A DNA stretch of 64,000 nt from Pseudomonas frederiksbergensis (GTDB lineage: Bacteria; Pseudomonadota; Gammaproteobacteria; Pseudomonadales; Pseudomonadaceae). Position numbers and translations under genes: made by a program. The notes below the pieces were generated by a model. It had not been told where the DNA came from. It saw only the letters and a list, made by a program, of their open reading frames with translations, and did no database searches. This document shows positions 43,155-51,517 of this stretch, one piece after another (positions within the stretch are counted from its first letter, which is position 1; each line of letters begins with the position of its first letter). The stretch is from assembly GCF_900105495.1 (NCBI RefSeq), contig NZ_FNTF01000002.1, forward strand, positions 3,960,501 to 4,024,500, written 5' to 3'.

Positions 43155-43744
43155 ACAGTGCAGCGGATCTGCCTTCCATAGAGGCTATTGTGATCGGCGC
43201 CTCGGCCGGCGGAGTGGAGGCGTTGCTGAGTATCCTCGGCCCACTGCGAGAAGGCTTCCAACTGCCGATCATTGTGGTTTTGCACTTGCCGGACGGACGC
43301 TGCAGTCATCTGGTCGAGGTGTTCGCACGGCGCGTGGCCATGCCAGTACGGGAAGCCTGCGACAAGACGCTGGTCGAAGCGGGAACGCTGTATTTCGCGG
43401 CTCCGGGTTATCACTTGTCGGTGGAGCAGGACCGCAGTTTTTCCTTGAGCCTGGAAGCCCGCGTGCATTATTCGCGACCGGCCATCGATTACCTGTTCGA
43501 GTCGGCCGCCGATGCCTACGGTTCAGCTCTGGCTGCGGTGTTGTTGACCGGCGCCAACCGTGATGGCGCTCGCGGCCTGGCCCAGGTCAAGCGCCATGGC
43601 GGCATGACCATCGTTCAGGACCCGGACGAAGCCCAGGTCGCGACCATGCCCCGGGCGGCGCTTGATATACACCAACCGGACCATATCCTCCCTATTCGCG
43701 GCATCGGCCGTCTGCTTGTCGAGCTGGAACGAATCGCATGCTAA
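43151..43744 (+). CDS. CheB-like methylesterase, catalytic domain only
   Basis: 197-residue CheB C-terminal-type esterase without a receiver domain. Catalytic Ser in VIGASAGGVEAL, His in VVLHLPDGR and Asp in LLTGANRDGARGL fit the CheB triad. It starts in an ATGA overlap with cheR and overlaps the next gene by 7 bp. Normal CheB is activated by phosphorylation of its own receiver, so this one must be constitutive or controlled by a separate receiver such as that at 44997-45374. Confidence 0.92.
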   Translation: MNSAADLPSIEAIVIGASAGGVEALLSILGPLREGFQLPIIVVLHLPDGRCSHLVEVFARRVAMPVREACDKTLVEAGTLYFAAPGYHLSVEQDRSFSLSLEARVHYSRPAIDYLFESAADAYGSALAAVLLTGANRDGARGLAQVKRHGGMTIVQDPDEAQVATMPRAALDIHQPDHILPIRGIGRLLVELERIAC

Positions 43745-44919
43745 GTACTATCCAGGCCAAATTACTGATCGTTGACGATCTACCGGAGAACTTGTTGGCG
43801 CTCGAAGCGCTGATCAAGCGCGAAGACCGTATCGTCTACAAAGCCTTGTCCGCCGACGAGGCCTTGTCGCTGTTGCTGCAACACGAGTTCGCCATGGCCA
43901 TTCTCGACGTGCAGATGCCCGGCATGAACGGCTTCGAACTGGCCGAGCTGATGCGCGGCACGGAAAAGACCAAGAACATTCCGATCGTGTTCGTCAGTGC
44001 GGGCGGTCGCGAGCTGAACTACGCGTTCAAGGGCTATGAAAGCGGCGCCGTGGATTTCCTCTACAAGCCGCTGGATATCCATGCGGTCAAGAGCAAGGTC
44101 AACGTGTTCGTCGAACTGTTTCGCCAAAGCAAGGCGATGAAACAGCAGGTCGAAGAGCTGGAGCAAAGCCGCCGCGAGCAGGAAGCATTACTCCAGCAGT
44201 TACAGAGTACCCAACTGGAACTGGAGCAAGCGGTGCGCATGCGTGATGACTTCATGTCCATCGTCGCCCACGAAGTCCGCACGCCGCTCAATGGCCTGAT
44301 CCTCGAAACCCAATTGCGCAAGATGCACCTGGCCCGAGACAACGCGGCAGCGTTCACCCTGGACAAAATGCACGCAATGGTCGACCGCGACGAGCGGCAG
44401 ATCAAAAGCCTGATCCGCTTGATCGAGGACATGCTCGATGTGTCGCGCATTCGCACCGGCAAGTTGTCGATCCGACCAACGCGCTTCGATCTGTCGGCGC
44501 TGGTCCGCGACTTGTTGCAGAACTTTGCCCCGCAGATCGATGCTGCCGAGTCCTCGGTCACCCTGGAAGCCGAGCAACCCGTGGTGGGCAGTTGGGACGA
44601 ATTTCGCATTGAACAGGTGATTTCCAACCTGCTGACCAATGCGTTGCGCTACGGCGCCAAGAGCCCGATCACCGTTAGGGTGTACAGTGAGAGCGATCAG
44701 GCTTGGGTGGAAGTGCGCGATTCAGGGATCGGCATCGACGAAGAGAACCAGATGCGTATTTTCCAGCAGTTCGAACGCGTCACGGCCAAACACGCAGTCG
44801 CGGGGTTGGGCCTGGGGTTGTTTATTTCCGAGCAGATTGTGGCCGCCCATGGCGGTTCCATTACCGTCGAAAGCCAAATTGGCGAAGGCGCCTTGTTTCG
44901 CGTTTGTCTGCCGCTTTAG
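43738..44919 (+). CDS. Receiver-histidine kinase (REC-HisKA-HATPase)
   Basis: 393-residue soluble kinase. Receiver at residues 1-125 with Asp57 in ILDVQMPGMNGFE; coiled coil 125-165; HisKA with His178 in FMSIVAHEVRTPLNG; HATPase with NLLTNALRYG, DSGIGID and GLGLGLFISEQIV. No membrane helix. This is the layout of kinases that are themselves switched by phosphorylation. It overlaps the cheB-like gene by 7 bp. Confidence 0.92.
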   Translation: MLSTIQAKLLIVDDLPENLLALEALIKREDRIVYKALSADEALSLLLQHEFAMAILDVQMPGMNGFELAELMRGTEKTKNIPIVFVSAGGRELNYAFKGYESGAVDFLYKPLDIHAVKSKVNVFVELFRQSKAMKQQVEELEQSRREQEALLQQLQSTQLELEQAVRMRDDFMSIVAHEVRTPLNGLILETQLRKMHLARDNAAAFTLDKMHAMVDRDERQIKSLIRLIEDMLDVSRIRTGKLSIRPTRFDLSALVRDLLQNFAPQIDAAESSVTLEAEQPVVGSWDEFRIEQVISNLLTNALRYGAKSPITVRVYSESDQAWVEVRDSGIGIDEENQMRIFQQFERVTAKHAVAGLGLGLFISEQIVAAHGGSITVESQIGEGALFRVCLPL

Positions 44920-44996
44920 GAAACTGGCCAGATAAACGCAACCTCTGATCGGCCCCATGGTCCTATCAGCAGCTATTGACCGAACAAAGGCTTCCC

Positions 44997-45374
44997 ATGA
45001 GTGAAGATGCACAAGACGTCGTATTGATCGTCGAAGATGACCCCTCGATTCTGATGGTGCTTTCGGCCTATCTGTCGGGTGAGGGCTACCGGGTATTGCA
45101 GGCCGAAAACGGCGAGCAGGCCTTCGAAATCCTGTCGAGCAAACCGCACCTGGACATGATGATCACCGATTTCCGCCTGCCGGGCGGCATCTCTGGCGTG
45201 CAGATTGCTGAACCTGCCGTGAAGCTGCGACCGGAGCTCAAGGTGATCTTTATCAGCGGTTATCCGCAGGAGATCCGCGAGACGGACAGCCCGATCACCC
45301 GTAAGGCGCCGATCCTGGCCAAGCCGTTCGATCTGGATGTGCTGCAAGAGCTCATGCGGGAAATGCTTTCCTGA
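44997..45374 (+). CDS. Single-domain response regulator
   Basis: 125-residue receiver: acidic pair IVEDDPS, Asp58 in MMITDFRLPGG, switch FISGYPQ and Lys in LAKPFD. It is the last gene of the kinase-cheR-cheB-kinase operon (77-bp gap) and has no output domain, so it is probably a phosphotransfer or protein-binding element for the same system. Confidence 0.9.
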   Translation: MSEDAQDVVLIVEDDPSILMVLSAYLSGEGYRVLQAENGEQAFEILSSKPHLDMMITDFRLPGGISGVQIAEPAVKLRPELKVIFISGYPQEIRETDSPITRKAPILAKPFDLDVLQELMREMLS

Positions 45375-45390
45375 GCGCCGCACGCTCTAT

Positions 45391-45498
45391 GTAGCAGCTG
45401 CCGAAGGCTGCGTTCGGGCGCGTAGCGGCCGCTTATCGGGGCTATACAATCCCTTGGTGAGGGCTTCGTCCTCGAACGCAGCCTTCGGCAGCTGCTAC
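45391..45498. repeat. BIME-like element, perfect 26-bp inverted arms
   Basis: 45391-45416 (GTAGCAGCTGCCGAAGGCTG...) and 45473-45498 are exact reverse complements around a 56-nt loop. It lies between two convergent genes that stop at 45374 and 45509, where it may act as a two-way terminator or supercoiling-associated site. The family matches 463-673. Confidence 0.85.
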
Positions 45499-45508
45499 AA
45501 GGGGGGCG

Positions 45509-47179
45509 TCAGATCCTGATCATCTCCCGCACCTTCGCCGTCAACAGGTCGAAGGTGAACGGCTTGGTAATCATCTGCATGCCAGGATCCAGAAAACCAC
45601 CGCGCACCGCCGCGTGTTCGGCATATCCGGTAATGAACAACACCTTCAGGTCCGGCCGGTATTGCCGGCCGATTTCCGCCAGTTGCCGGCCATTCATGCC
45701 GGGCAATCCAACGTCGCTGATCAATAGATCGATACGCTGCCCGGAATCGAGAATCGGCACCGCGCTGTCGGCATCGCCAGCCTCGACGAAGGCATAACCC
45801 AGGTCACTCAACACCGTACTGACCAACACCCGCACCGCTGGATCGTCCTCGACGATCAGCACCGTTTCGCCATTGCGCGCGTATGGCGCGTGCTGGACGT
45901 TCACCGGGTTGTCCTGAGGCAGGTCACTGCCGCATCGCGGCAGAAACAGGCTCACCGTGGTGCCTTCGCCCACTTCACTTTGAATGGCGACGTGGCCGCG
46001 TGATTGTTTGCTGAAGCCATAGATCATCGACAATCCAAGGCCGGTGCCCTGACCGATGGGCTTGGTGGTAAAGAACGGGTCAAAGGCTCGGCTGATGGTG
46101 CTTGGTGGCATGCCACAGCCGGTGTCCGTGACGCTCAGCACCACATAATCACCGGGTTGAAGGTTGCTTTGCGTCTTGGTGAACTCAAGGTCCAAATGCT
46201 GATTGCTGGTTTTTACCACCAGTTTGCCGCCATCGGGCATCGCATCCCGAGCATTGATCACCAGATTGAGCAGGGCGCTTTCCAGTTGATTGGGATCGGC
46301 TTCGGCCACCCAGAGTTGCTCGTTGAGCTGCATGTCCAGTTGAATGGTTTCGTTGATGCTGCGCTGAAGCAATTCGCCCATGGACACCACCAGGGTGTTC
46401 ATCGCCACGGGTTTGGAGTCCAGCGACTGACGCCGGGAGAACGCCAGCAAACGGTGGGTCAGGCCTGCCGCGCGGTTGGCTGAGGTCACGCCCAGGTCGA
46501 TCAGGCTGTCCAGATCTTCAGTGCGCCCACGGGCCAGGCGTCGACGCAGCAGCTCCAGGCTGCCGATGATGCCGGTCAGCATGTTGTTGAAGTCGTGGGC
46601 TATGCCGCCGGTGAGCTGGCCGACCGCTTCCATCTTCTGCGATTGACGCAGGGCTTCTTCATTGTGTCGTAGCTGGGCGGTGCGTTCCTCGACCTGCTGT
46701 TCGAGGGTTTCGAGGGTGTTCTGCAACCGCAGTTCGCTTTGACTCAAATCGATCAGCCGATCCCTGGCTTCGTACTGTCGTCGACGGCCGCGCAACGCGG
46801 TGGTCACCAGGCTGATCAACGTGACCGGGTGAAAAGGACGCTCAAGAAAGGTCACGTTCCCCAGCTGCGGGCCGTAGCGCGACGCCGGGTTTTGTTCGGG
46901 GCCGCCATGGTAGGTCATCAAGACAATCGGAAGATCGGACCAGGCCGGTTGTTGCTCGATCAGCAAGAGCAGTGGCTCAAGGTCACCGCCCAGCAAGGCT
47001 TCGGAGGAGATCAGCAGCAAGCCTGCCCCTTGCTCCAGTTCACTGCATAACGCCACCAGGTCCCGAGTGATGACCCCGTCGTAACCCGCTTCGTTGAGCA
47101 TCATCAACGCAATCTGGCTGTCGCGACCCAGCGGCGCGAGAATGATCGCGCGCTCGGACATCGCTTCCTGGGCGATCAC
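45509..47179 (-). CDS. Hybrid histidine kinase with degenerate N-terminal receiver
   Basis: 556-residue soluble protein. Residues 1-125 resemble a receiver fold, but the usual Asp position lies in LLLISSEALLGG and the acidic pair is missing, so it is probably a pseudo-receiver. A coiled coil (125-185) precedes HisKA with His195 in GGIAHDFNNML, HATPase (NLVINARDAM, DTGCGMP, GTGLGLSMIYG), and a C-terminal receiver with Asp489 in LLISDVGLPGMNGRQL. Its GTG start overlaps the TGA of the KaiC-like gene (GTGA), so the two are coupled. Confidence 0.92.
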   Translation of the reverse strand: MIAQEAMSERAIILAPLGRDSQIALMMLNEAGYDGVITRDLVALCSELEQGAGLLLISSEALLGGDLEPLLLLIEQQPAWSDLPIVLMTYHGGPEQNPASRYGPQLGNVTFLERPFHPVTLISLVTTALRGRRRQYEARDRLIDLSQSELRLQNTLETLEQQVEERTAQLRHNEEALRQSQKMEAVGQLTGGIAHDFNNMLTGIIGSLELLRRRLARGRTEDLDSLIDLGVTSANRAAGLTHRLLAFSRRQSLDSKPVAMNTLVVSMGELLQRSINETIQLDMQLNEQLWVAEADPNQLESALLNLVINARDAMPDGGKLVVKTSNQHLDLEFTKTQSNLQPGDYVVLSVTDTGCGMPPSTISRAFDPFFTTKPIGQGTGLGLSMIYGFSKQSRGHVAIQSEVGEGTTVSLFLPRCGSDLPQDNPVNVQHAPYARNGETVLIVEDDPAVRVLVSTVLSDLGYAFVEAGDADSAVPILDSGQRIDLLISDVGLPGMNGRQLAEIGRQYRPDLKVLFITGYAEHAAVRGGFLDPGMQMITKPFTFDLLTAKVREMIRI

Positions 47180-48678
47180 GGGCTTTGTTCCTCAAGCAAG
47201 GGGTTGCTGGCACCCAGATAAGTCGGGACGCCGCGCAATACCCCTTGGAAGGCATCCAGTGGTTCACCAATGGTCATGCCCTGAGCGCTGATGCGGTATT
47301 CGCGAATGGTCGATTCATGGCTGCCCGTACGTTTCTTGATGATTGAAATCGCCCGGCGCACCTTGCCCAGTGCCTCGAAGTAGCGCAGCAGGATGACCGT
47401 GTCGGCCAGATAGGTGATGTCCACGGGGGCCTGCATGTCGCCGACCAGTCCATGCTGGGCGACGGTCATGAAGGTCGCGGCACCCTGGCGATTGAGGTAC
47501 AGCAGCAACTCGTGCATGTGCAGTACCAACGCGTTTTCCTCGGGCATCGCTGCCTGATAGCCGTTGATGCTGTCGATCACGACCGTCTTGATATCGCCGT
47601 CATCGACGCAGCGACGAACCCGGTAGGAAAACTCTCCGGGGGACAACTCGGCCGCGTCCACCTGCTCGATCAGCAGGTTGCCGGTGTCTTGCAGCGCCTT
47701 GAGGTCGATGCCGATGTTCTTCATGCGCTCGAACAGCAACCCGAGCTCTTCATCGAAAATGAACAGCGCAGCTTTTTCGCCACGGGCCACGGCGGCAGCG
47801 GCGAAGATCATCGAGATCAGCGATTTGCCGGTACCGGCAGGGCCGAGGATCAACGTGCTGGAACCGGTCTCGATCCCGCCACCGAGCAAGGCATCCATTT
47901 CCTTGATGCCGCTGGTTAACTGCTGGCGAATGTAGCGACCGCGATGCTCGGCGGCCACCAGGCGCGGAAACACATGAACGCCATCGCCCATGATGGTGAA
48001 GTCATGAAACCCGCCACGGTACTTCTGGCCACGGTACTTCACCACGCGGATTCGCCGACGCTCGGCGCCATAGTTGGGGGTCAGTTCCTCAAGGCGAATC
48101 ACCCCGTGGGCCACACTGTGCACGGTTTTGTCGAGGGATTCGGTGGTCAGGTCGTCCAGCAACACCACTGTGGCGTCATAGCGCACGAAGTAGTGTTTGA
48201 TCGCGAGGATCTGGCGACGGTAGCGCAAAGAACTCTGGGCCAGCAAACGGATCTCGGAAAGGCTGTCGAGCACTACACGAGTCGGCTTGACCCGTTCGAC
48301 CACTTCAAAAATCTGCTTGGTGGCTTCGCCCAGTTCAAGGTCCGAGGAATACAGCAGGCTTTGCTGATGTTCGGCATTGAGCAGGCTTTCCGGGGGTGTC
48401 AGCTCGAAGATGTGGATGTTCTCATCCAGCTCCCAACCATGGGACAAGGCCCCTTGGCGCAATTCGCGTTCGGTCTCGGACAGGGTGATGTACAACGAGC
48501 GTTCACCAGCACGAGCGCCGGCCAACAGGAAATGCAAAGCGACGGTGGTTTTGCCGGTTCCGGGTTCACCCTCCAGTAAAAACACATGGCCGCGGGACAA
48601 ACCACCGGCCAGGATGTCATCCAGACCTTCGATGCCGGTGGCGGCTTTTGCACTGATCAACTCGTTTGATGTAGACAA
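47176..48678 (-). CDS. KaiC-like double-RecA ATPase
   Basis: About 500 residues with two KaiC domains. CI: Walker A GEPGTGKTT (Lys43) and Walker B RVVLDSLSE. CII: Walker A GPAGTGKSL (Lys285), the acidic DEE in FIFDEELGLLFERM where KaiC has its catalytic Glu pair, and VVIDSINGY. The KaiC phosphosite region Ser431-Thr432 aligns here with Thr422-Tyr423 in DITYLADTVILLRY. No kaiA or kaiB is present. The start is set at TTG 48678 (AGAGGG six bases upstream); ATG 48693 is an alternative without a site. It is coupled to the hybrid kinase downstream, suggesting they work together. Confidence 0.9.
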   Translation of the reverse strand: MSTSNELISAKAATGIEGLDDILAGGLSRGHVFLLEGEPGTGKTTVALHFLLAGARAGERSLYITLSETERELRQGALSHGWELDENIHIFELTPPESLLNAEHQQSLLYSSDLELGEATKQIFEVVERVKPTRVVLDSLSEIRLLAQSSLRYRRQILAIKHYFVRYDATVVLLDDLTTESLDKTVHSVAHGVIRLEELTPNYGAERRRIRVVKYRGQKYRGGFHDFTIMGDGVHVFPRLVAAEHRGRYIRQQLTSGIKEMDALLGGGIETGSSTLILGPAGTGKSLISMIFAAAAVARGEKAALFIFDEELGLLFERMKNIGIDLKALQDTGNLLIEQVDAAELSPGEFSYRVRRCVDDGDIKTVVIDSINGYQAAMPEENALVLHMHELLLYLNRQGAATFMTVAQHGLVGDMQAPVDITYLADTVILLRYFEALGKVRRAISIIKKRTGSHESTIREYRISAQGMTIGEPLDAFQGVLRGVPTYLGASNPLLEEQSP

Positions 48679-48793
48679 AAAATGCCCTCTCATGACTAGG
48701 GGAAACGAGGCAGCAGGCGGTAGTGCCTGAATGGACTGCCTGATCTCTTGACCCTTGGTCGAGACGACGAGTTCAACGAAATTTTTGTTGTTG

Positions 48794-49849
48794 TTAAAGC
48801 CCTTGCTGCAGGGCAGGGTCGTCGGGATTGAGTTGTTCAAGTTGCGCCAACAGAATCTGCACGTTCTGTAGCTGGCCGCTTTCTTTCCAGTAGTTGATCA
48901 GCAATACCCGGGCTCTGCGGTCGGCCGGGTGGCGCTGGACGATCTCCTGCAACTGTTTCTGCGCCGCTTCCAGCTCCTGTTGATCGTGAAGCGTGGTGGC
49001 CAGGTCGTAGCGGTAATCCTTGTTATCCGGCTCCAGCTCCACGGCTTTGGAAAGGCCGAGCAGGGCGAACTCGCTTTGCCCGTGATGCAACAACCAGAGT
49101 CCCAGGGCATGTTGCAGGTAGGCCGAGTCTGGCTGAGCCTTCAACTGCTTGGCCAACAGCTGTCGGGCCGCATCGTTTTGGCCCAGGCGATCCAGCACGT
49201 CGATTTGCATCACCAGCGCGGGCAGGTTGCCGGGTGCAAGTCGCAAGGTGTTCTCCAGCGCCTGTTGCGCCTTTTTCAGTTCGGCATTGTGCAGATGCAA
49301 CCGAGCCAGTTGATATTGGCTGTCGGCGCTTTGCGGCTGGCTCTTAAGGTCCTGTTCCCAGGCATCGATGGCTTGTTCCAGCGGCCCGAAGTACAAACCG
49401 AGGTCGTCCGGCGATAGCCCGAGCAGGGCGTTCACTGCGGCATAGCGCACGCGCTGTTCGCCATCATCAAGTAACGGGCCCAACAGCAGGCTGCGCTGGC
49501 CGCTGGGCACCAGACCGCTGATGCTTTTGATCGCGGCGATGCGCACGTCCGGCGATTCATGCTGCAAGTCCGCATCCGCCAGTTTCAGGGCCACGGAGCT
49601 GGGGTAGTTGGGCAGTTCGGCATGCAACCAGACGCGACGCTTGGGCGATATATCGGGGCGGCCCAATTGCTGGTAGAGAACTCGCGCCGCGCCCGGTTGA
49701 CCTGCGCGCGCCTGGTTCAGCGCCTCGCTGTAGCCACGCTTGATCGCCTCCGGCACGGCGGGGGTTGTGCTGCGCAGGAAAAACCAGGCAAGGCCGATGG
49801 CAAACAGGACGCAGAGGCTGATGAGCAGGTAGCGGCGGGACTGGGGCAT
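48794..49849 (-). CDS. Membrane-anchored TPR protein
   Basis: 351-residue protein with one N-terminal membrane helix (YLLISLCVLFAIGLAWFFL). HEAT-like stretches near residues 95-150 (SPDVRIAAIKSISGLV, EQRVRYAAVNALLGL) are followed by tetratricopeptide repeats from 160 to 345 (QYQLARLHLHNAELKKAQQA, YLQHALGLWLLHHGQSEFAL, YRYDLATTLHDQQELEAAQK). Most of it should be periplasmic. It is 115 bp upstream of the kaiC-like gene on the same strand, so it may head that operon. TPR domains usually bind partner proteins. Confidence 0.85.
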   Translation of the reverse strand: MPQSRRYLLISLCVLFAIGLAWFFLRSTTPAVPEAIKRGYSEALNQARAGQPGAARVLYQQLGRPDISPKRRVWLHAELPNYPSSVALKLADADLQHESPDVRIAAIKSISGLVPSGQRSLLLGPLLDDGEQRVRYAAVNALLGLSPDDLGLYFGPLEQAIDAWEQDLKSQPQSADSQYQLARLHLHNAELKKAQQALENTLRLAPGNLPALVMQIDVLDRLGQNDAARQLLAKQLKAQPDSAYLQHALGLWLLHHGQSEFALLGLSKAVELEPDNKDYRYDLATTLHDQQELEAAQKQLQEIVQRHPADRRARVLLINYWKESGQLQNVQILLAQLEQLNPDDPALQQGL

Positions 49850-50014
49850 GCAGGAATCCGGGAGCTGGCAAGCTGTTGCAAAGTTGCCAGCTTCGGTCAG
49901 CCAAGGCTGTGAGTCAAACCCAGACGCCGTTCAATTCGCCAGTCAGGCAATTCGAGGCAGGCTGGCTTTGCAATGATTTTGCCTACAGGTTGCGTCCCAT
50001 CCCTTAATTCAGGC

Positions 50015-50049
50015 AAAAAAAAGCCCCGCGACCGAATGAGGCGCAGGGC
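50015..50049 (-). terminator. Rho-independent terminator after oprN
   Basis: On the minus strand GCCCTGCGC pairs with CGCGGGGC across an 10-nt loop, followed by a run of eight T. It is about 45 bp beyond the oprN stop. Confidence 0.82.
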
Positions 50050-50095
50050 AAAGGAATTGGTTGGTTGCGGCCAACCAAAGGAGCTCGTTAAAACT

Positions 50096-51517
50096 TTACT
50101 TGCTGGCGACAGACTCCGGTTGCCAGCCACCGCCCAGGGCTTTGTAGATCGCGACAATGCCGCGATACAGATCGACTTCGGCCTGGGCCTGAGTGTCTTC
50201 TGCCGCCAGACGCTCACGCTGGGCATCGAGCAGGACGAGGAAGTCCGCCGTACCTTCGCGGTAGCGAATTTCCGCCAGGTCGGCAGCGGCGCGGCTCGAC
50301 TCACTCTGACGAATCAGTGAGATCAAGCGTTGTTGCCGTTTGCCGTAGTCGCTGAAGGCGTTTTCCGATTCTTCCAACGCCAACAGGACTTGCTGTTCGT
50401 AGGTTGCCAGGGCGCCTTCAGCATCCGCATCGGCGCCACGCAAACGTGCTCGCACGCTGCCCAGATCGAACGCGGCCCAGGTAATGCTTGGACCCAGAGC
50501 CCAGGCGTTGGCCGCCGAGGACCCGATCTGCGAACCGCGCCCGGCGGTGAAGCCAAGGAAACCGCTAAGGCTGACCCGTGGGAACAAATCAGCCTTGGCC
50601 ACGCCGATACGGGCGGTGGCGGAGGCCAGTTTGCGCTCGGCGCTGAGAATGTCCGGGCGGCGCTGCAGCAGTTCACCCGGATCACCGATTGGCAGGGCCT
50701 TGGCGATTGCCGGCAAGTCTTTTGGACTCAGGTCGACGGTCAGCTTGTCCGGCCGTTCACCCAACAGGGTGGCGATGCGGTTTTTCTGCCGAACCTGTTC
50801 GGCCTGCAATTGCGGCAGGCTGGCTTCGACGGACGCCAGGCGTGCGTCGGCGCGGACCACATCGAGCTGATCGCCGACGCCGGCATCACGCAGGCTGACG
50901 GTGATCTTGCTCGATTCCTGCTGGTTGTTCAGGTTGGCCAGGGCGATCTTTTCCCGCAGTTGCGCACCGCGCAGTTGACCGTAGGCATCCACCAGTTCAG
51001 CAATCATCGAGACTTGCAGTTGGTACAGATCGGCTTCGAGCGCTTGCTGTTCGGCGTCGGCGGATTCCAGGTTGCGCTGGATACGCCCAAACAGGTCGAT
51101 CTCCCACGCCATGTCGAGGCCCAGGTCGTAGCGTTCGCTACTGACACGTTTGGTGGTCTGGCCCGGAATCTGACCCTTGGCCAGGTCACTGCTGGCCCGG
51201 CTGGTAATGGTGGGCATGGCGTCATTGCTGACGTCATCGCGAATCGCCCGGGCCGCTTTCCAGCGAGCGAAGGCCACGCGCAAATCACGGTTGCCTTGCA
51301 GCGATTGAGTCACCAACTGGTTGAGGGTCGGGTCTTCGAACTGCTGCCACCAGATGCCTTCGAAACGCGAGCGGTCGAAGTTTTTCTGACCGGCGCTGCC
51401 ATCGGTAGCGGTGGTGATGTTGGCCGGCTCAGTGGCTGGAGTCTTGTAGTCCGGGCCGACGGCACAGGCACTCAGGGCCAGTACCAGAAGGCTCGGCAGG
51501 AAGGCTTTCAGACTCAT
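50096..51517 (-). CDS. oprN: Outer-membrane efflux channel OprN (NodT/OprM family)
   Basis: 473-residue outer-membrane lipoprotein channel. The lipobox is at residues 15-18 (LALSAC-AVGPDYKTP). Two OEP repeats follow with the typical PTITSRASSD, WEIDLFGRIQRNLESADA, and GDPGELLQRRPDILSAERKL. It forms the exit duct of the tripartite MexEF-OprN pump. Its ATG overlaps the mexF stop by four bases. Confidence 0.93.
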   Translation of the reverse strand: MSLKAFLPSLLVLALSACAVGPDYKTPATEPANITTATDGSAGQKNFDRSRFEGIWWQQFEDPTLNQLVTQSLQGNRDLRVAFARWKAARAIRDDVSNDAMPTITSRASSDLAKGQIPGQTTKRVSSERYDLGLDMAWEIDLFGRIQRNLESADAEQQALEADLYQLQVSMIAELVDAYGQLRGAQLREKIALANLNNQQESSKITVSLRDAGVGDQLDVVRADARLASVEASLPQLQAEQVRQKNRIATLLGERPDKLTVDLSPKDLPAIAKALPIGDPGELLQRRPDILSAERKLASATARIGVAKADLFPRVSLSGFLGFTAGRGSQIGSSAANAWALGPSITWAAFDLGSVRARLRGADADAEGALATYEQQVLLALEESENAFSDYGKRQQRLISLIRQSESSRAAADLAEIRYREGTADFLVLLDAQRERLAAEDTQAQAEVDLYRGIVAIYKALGGGWQPESVASK

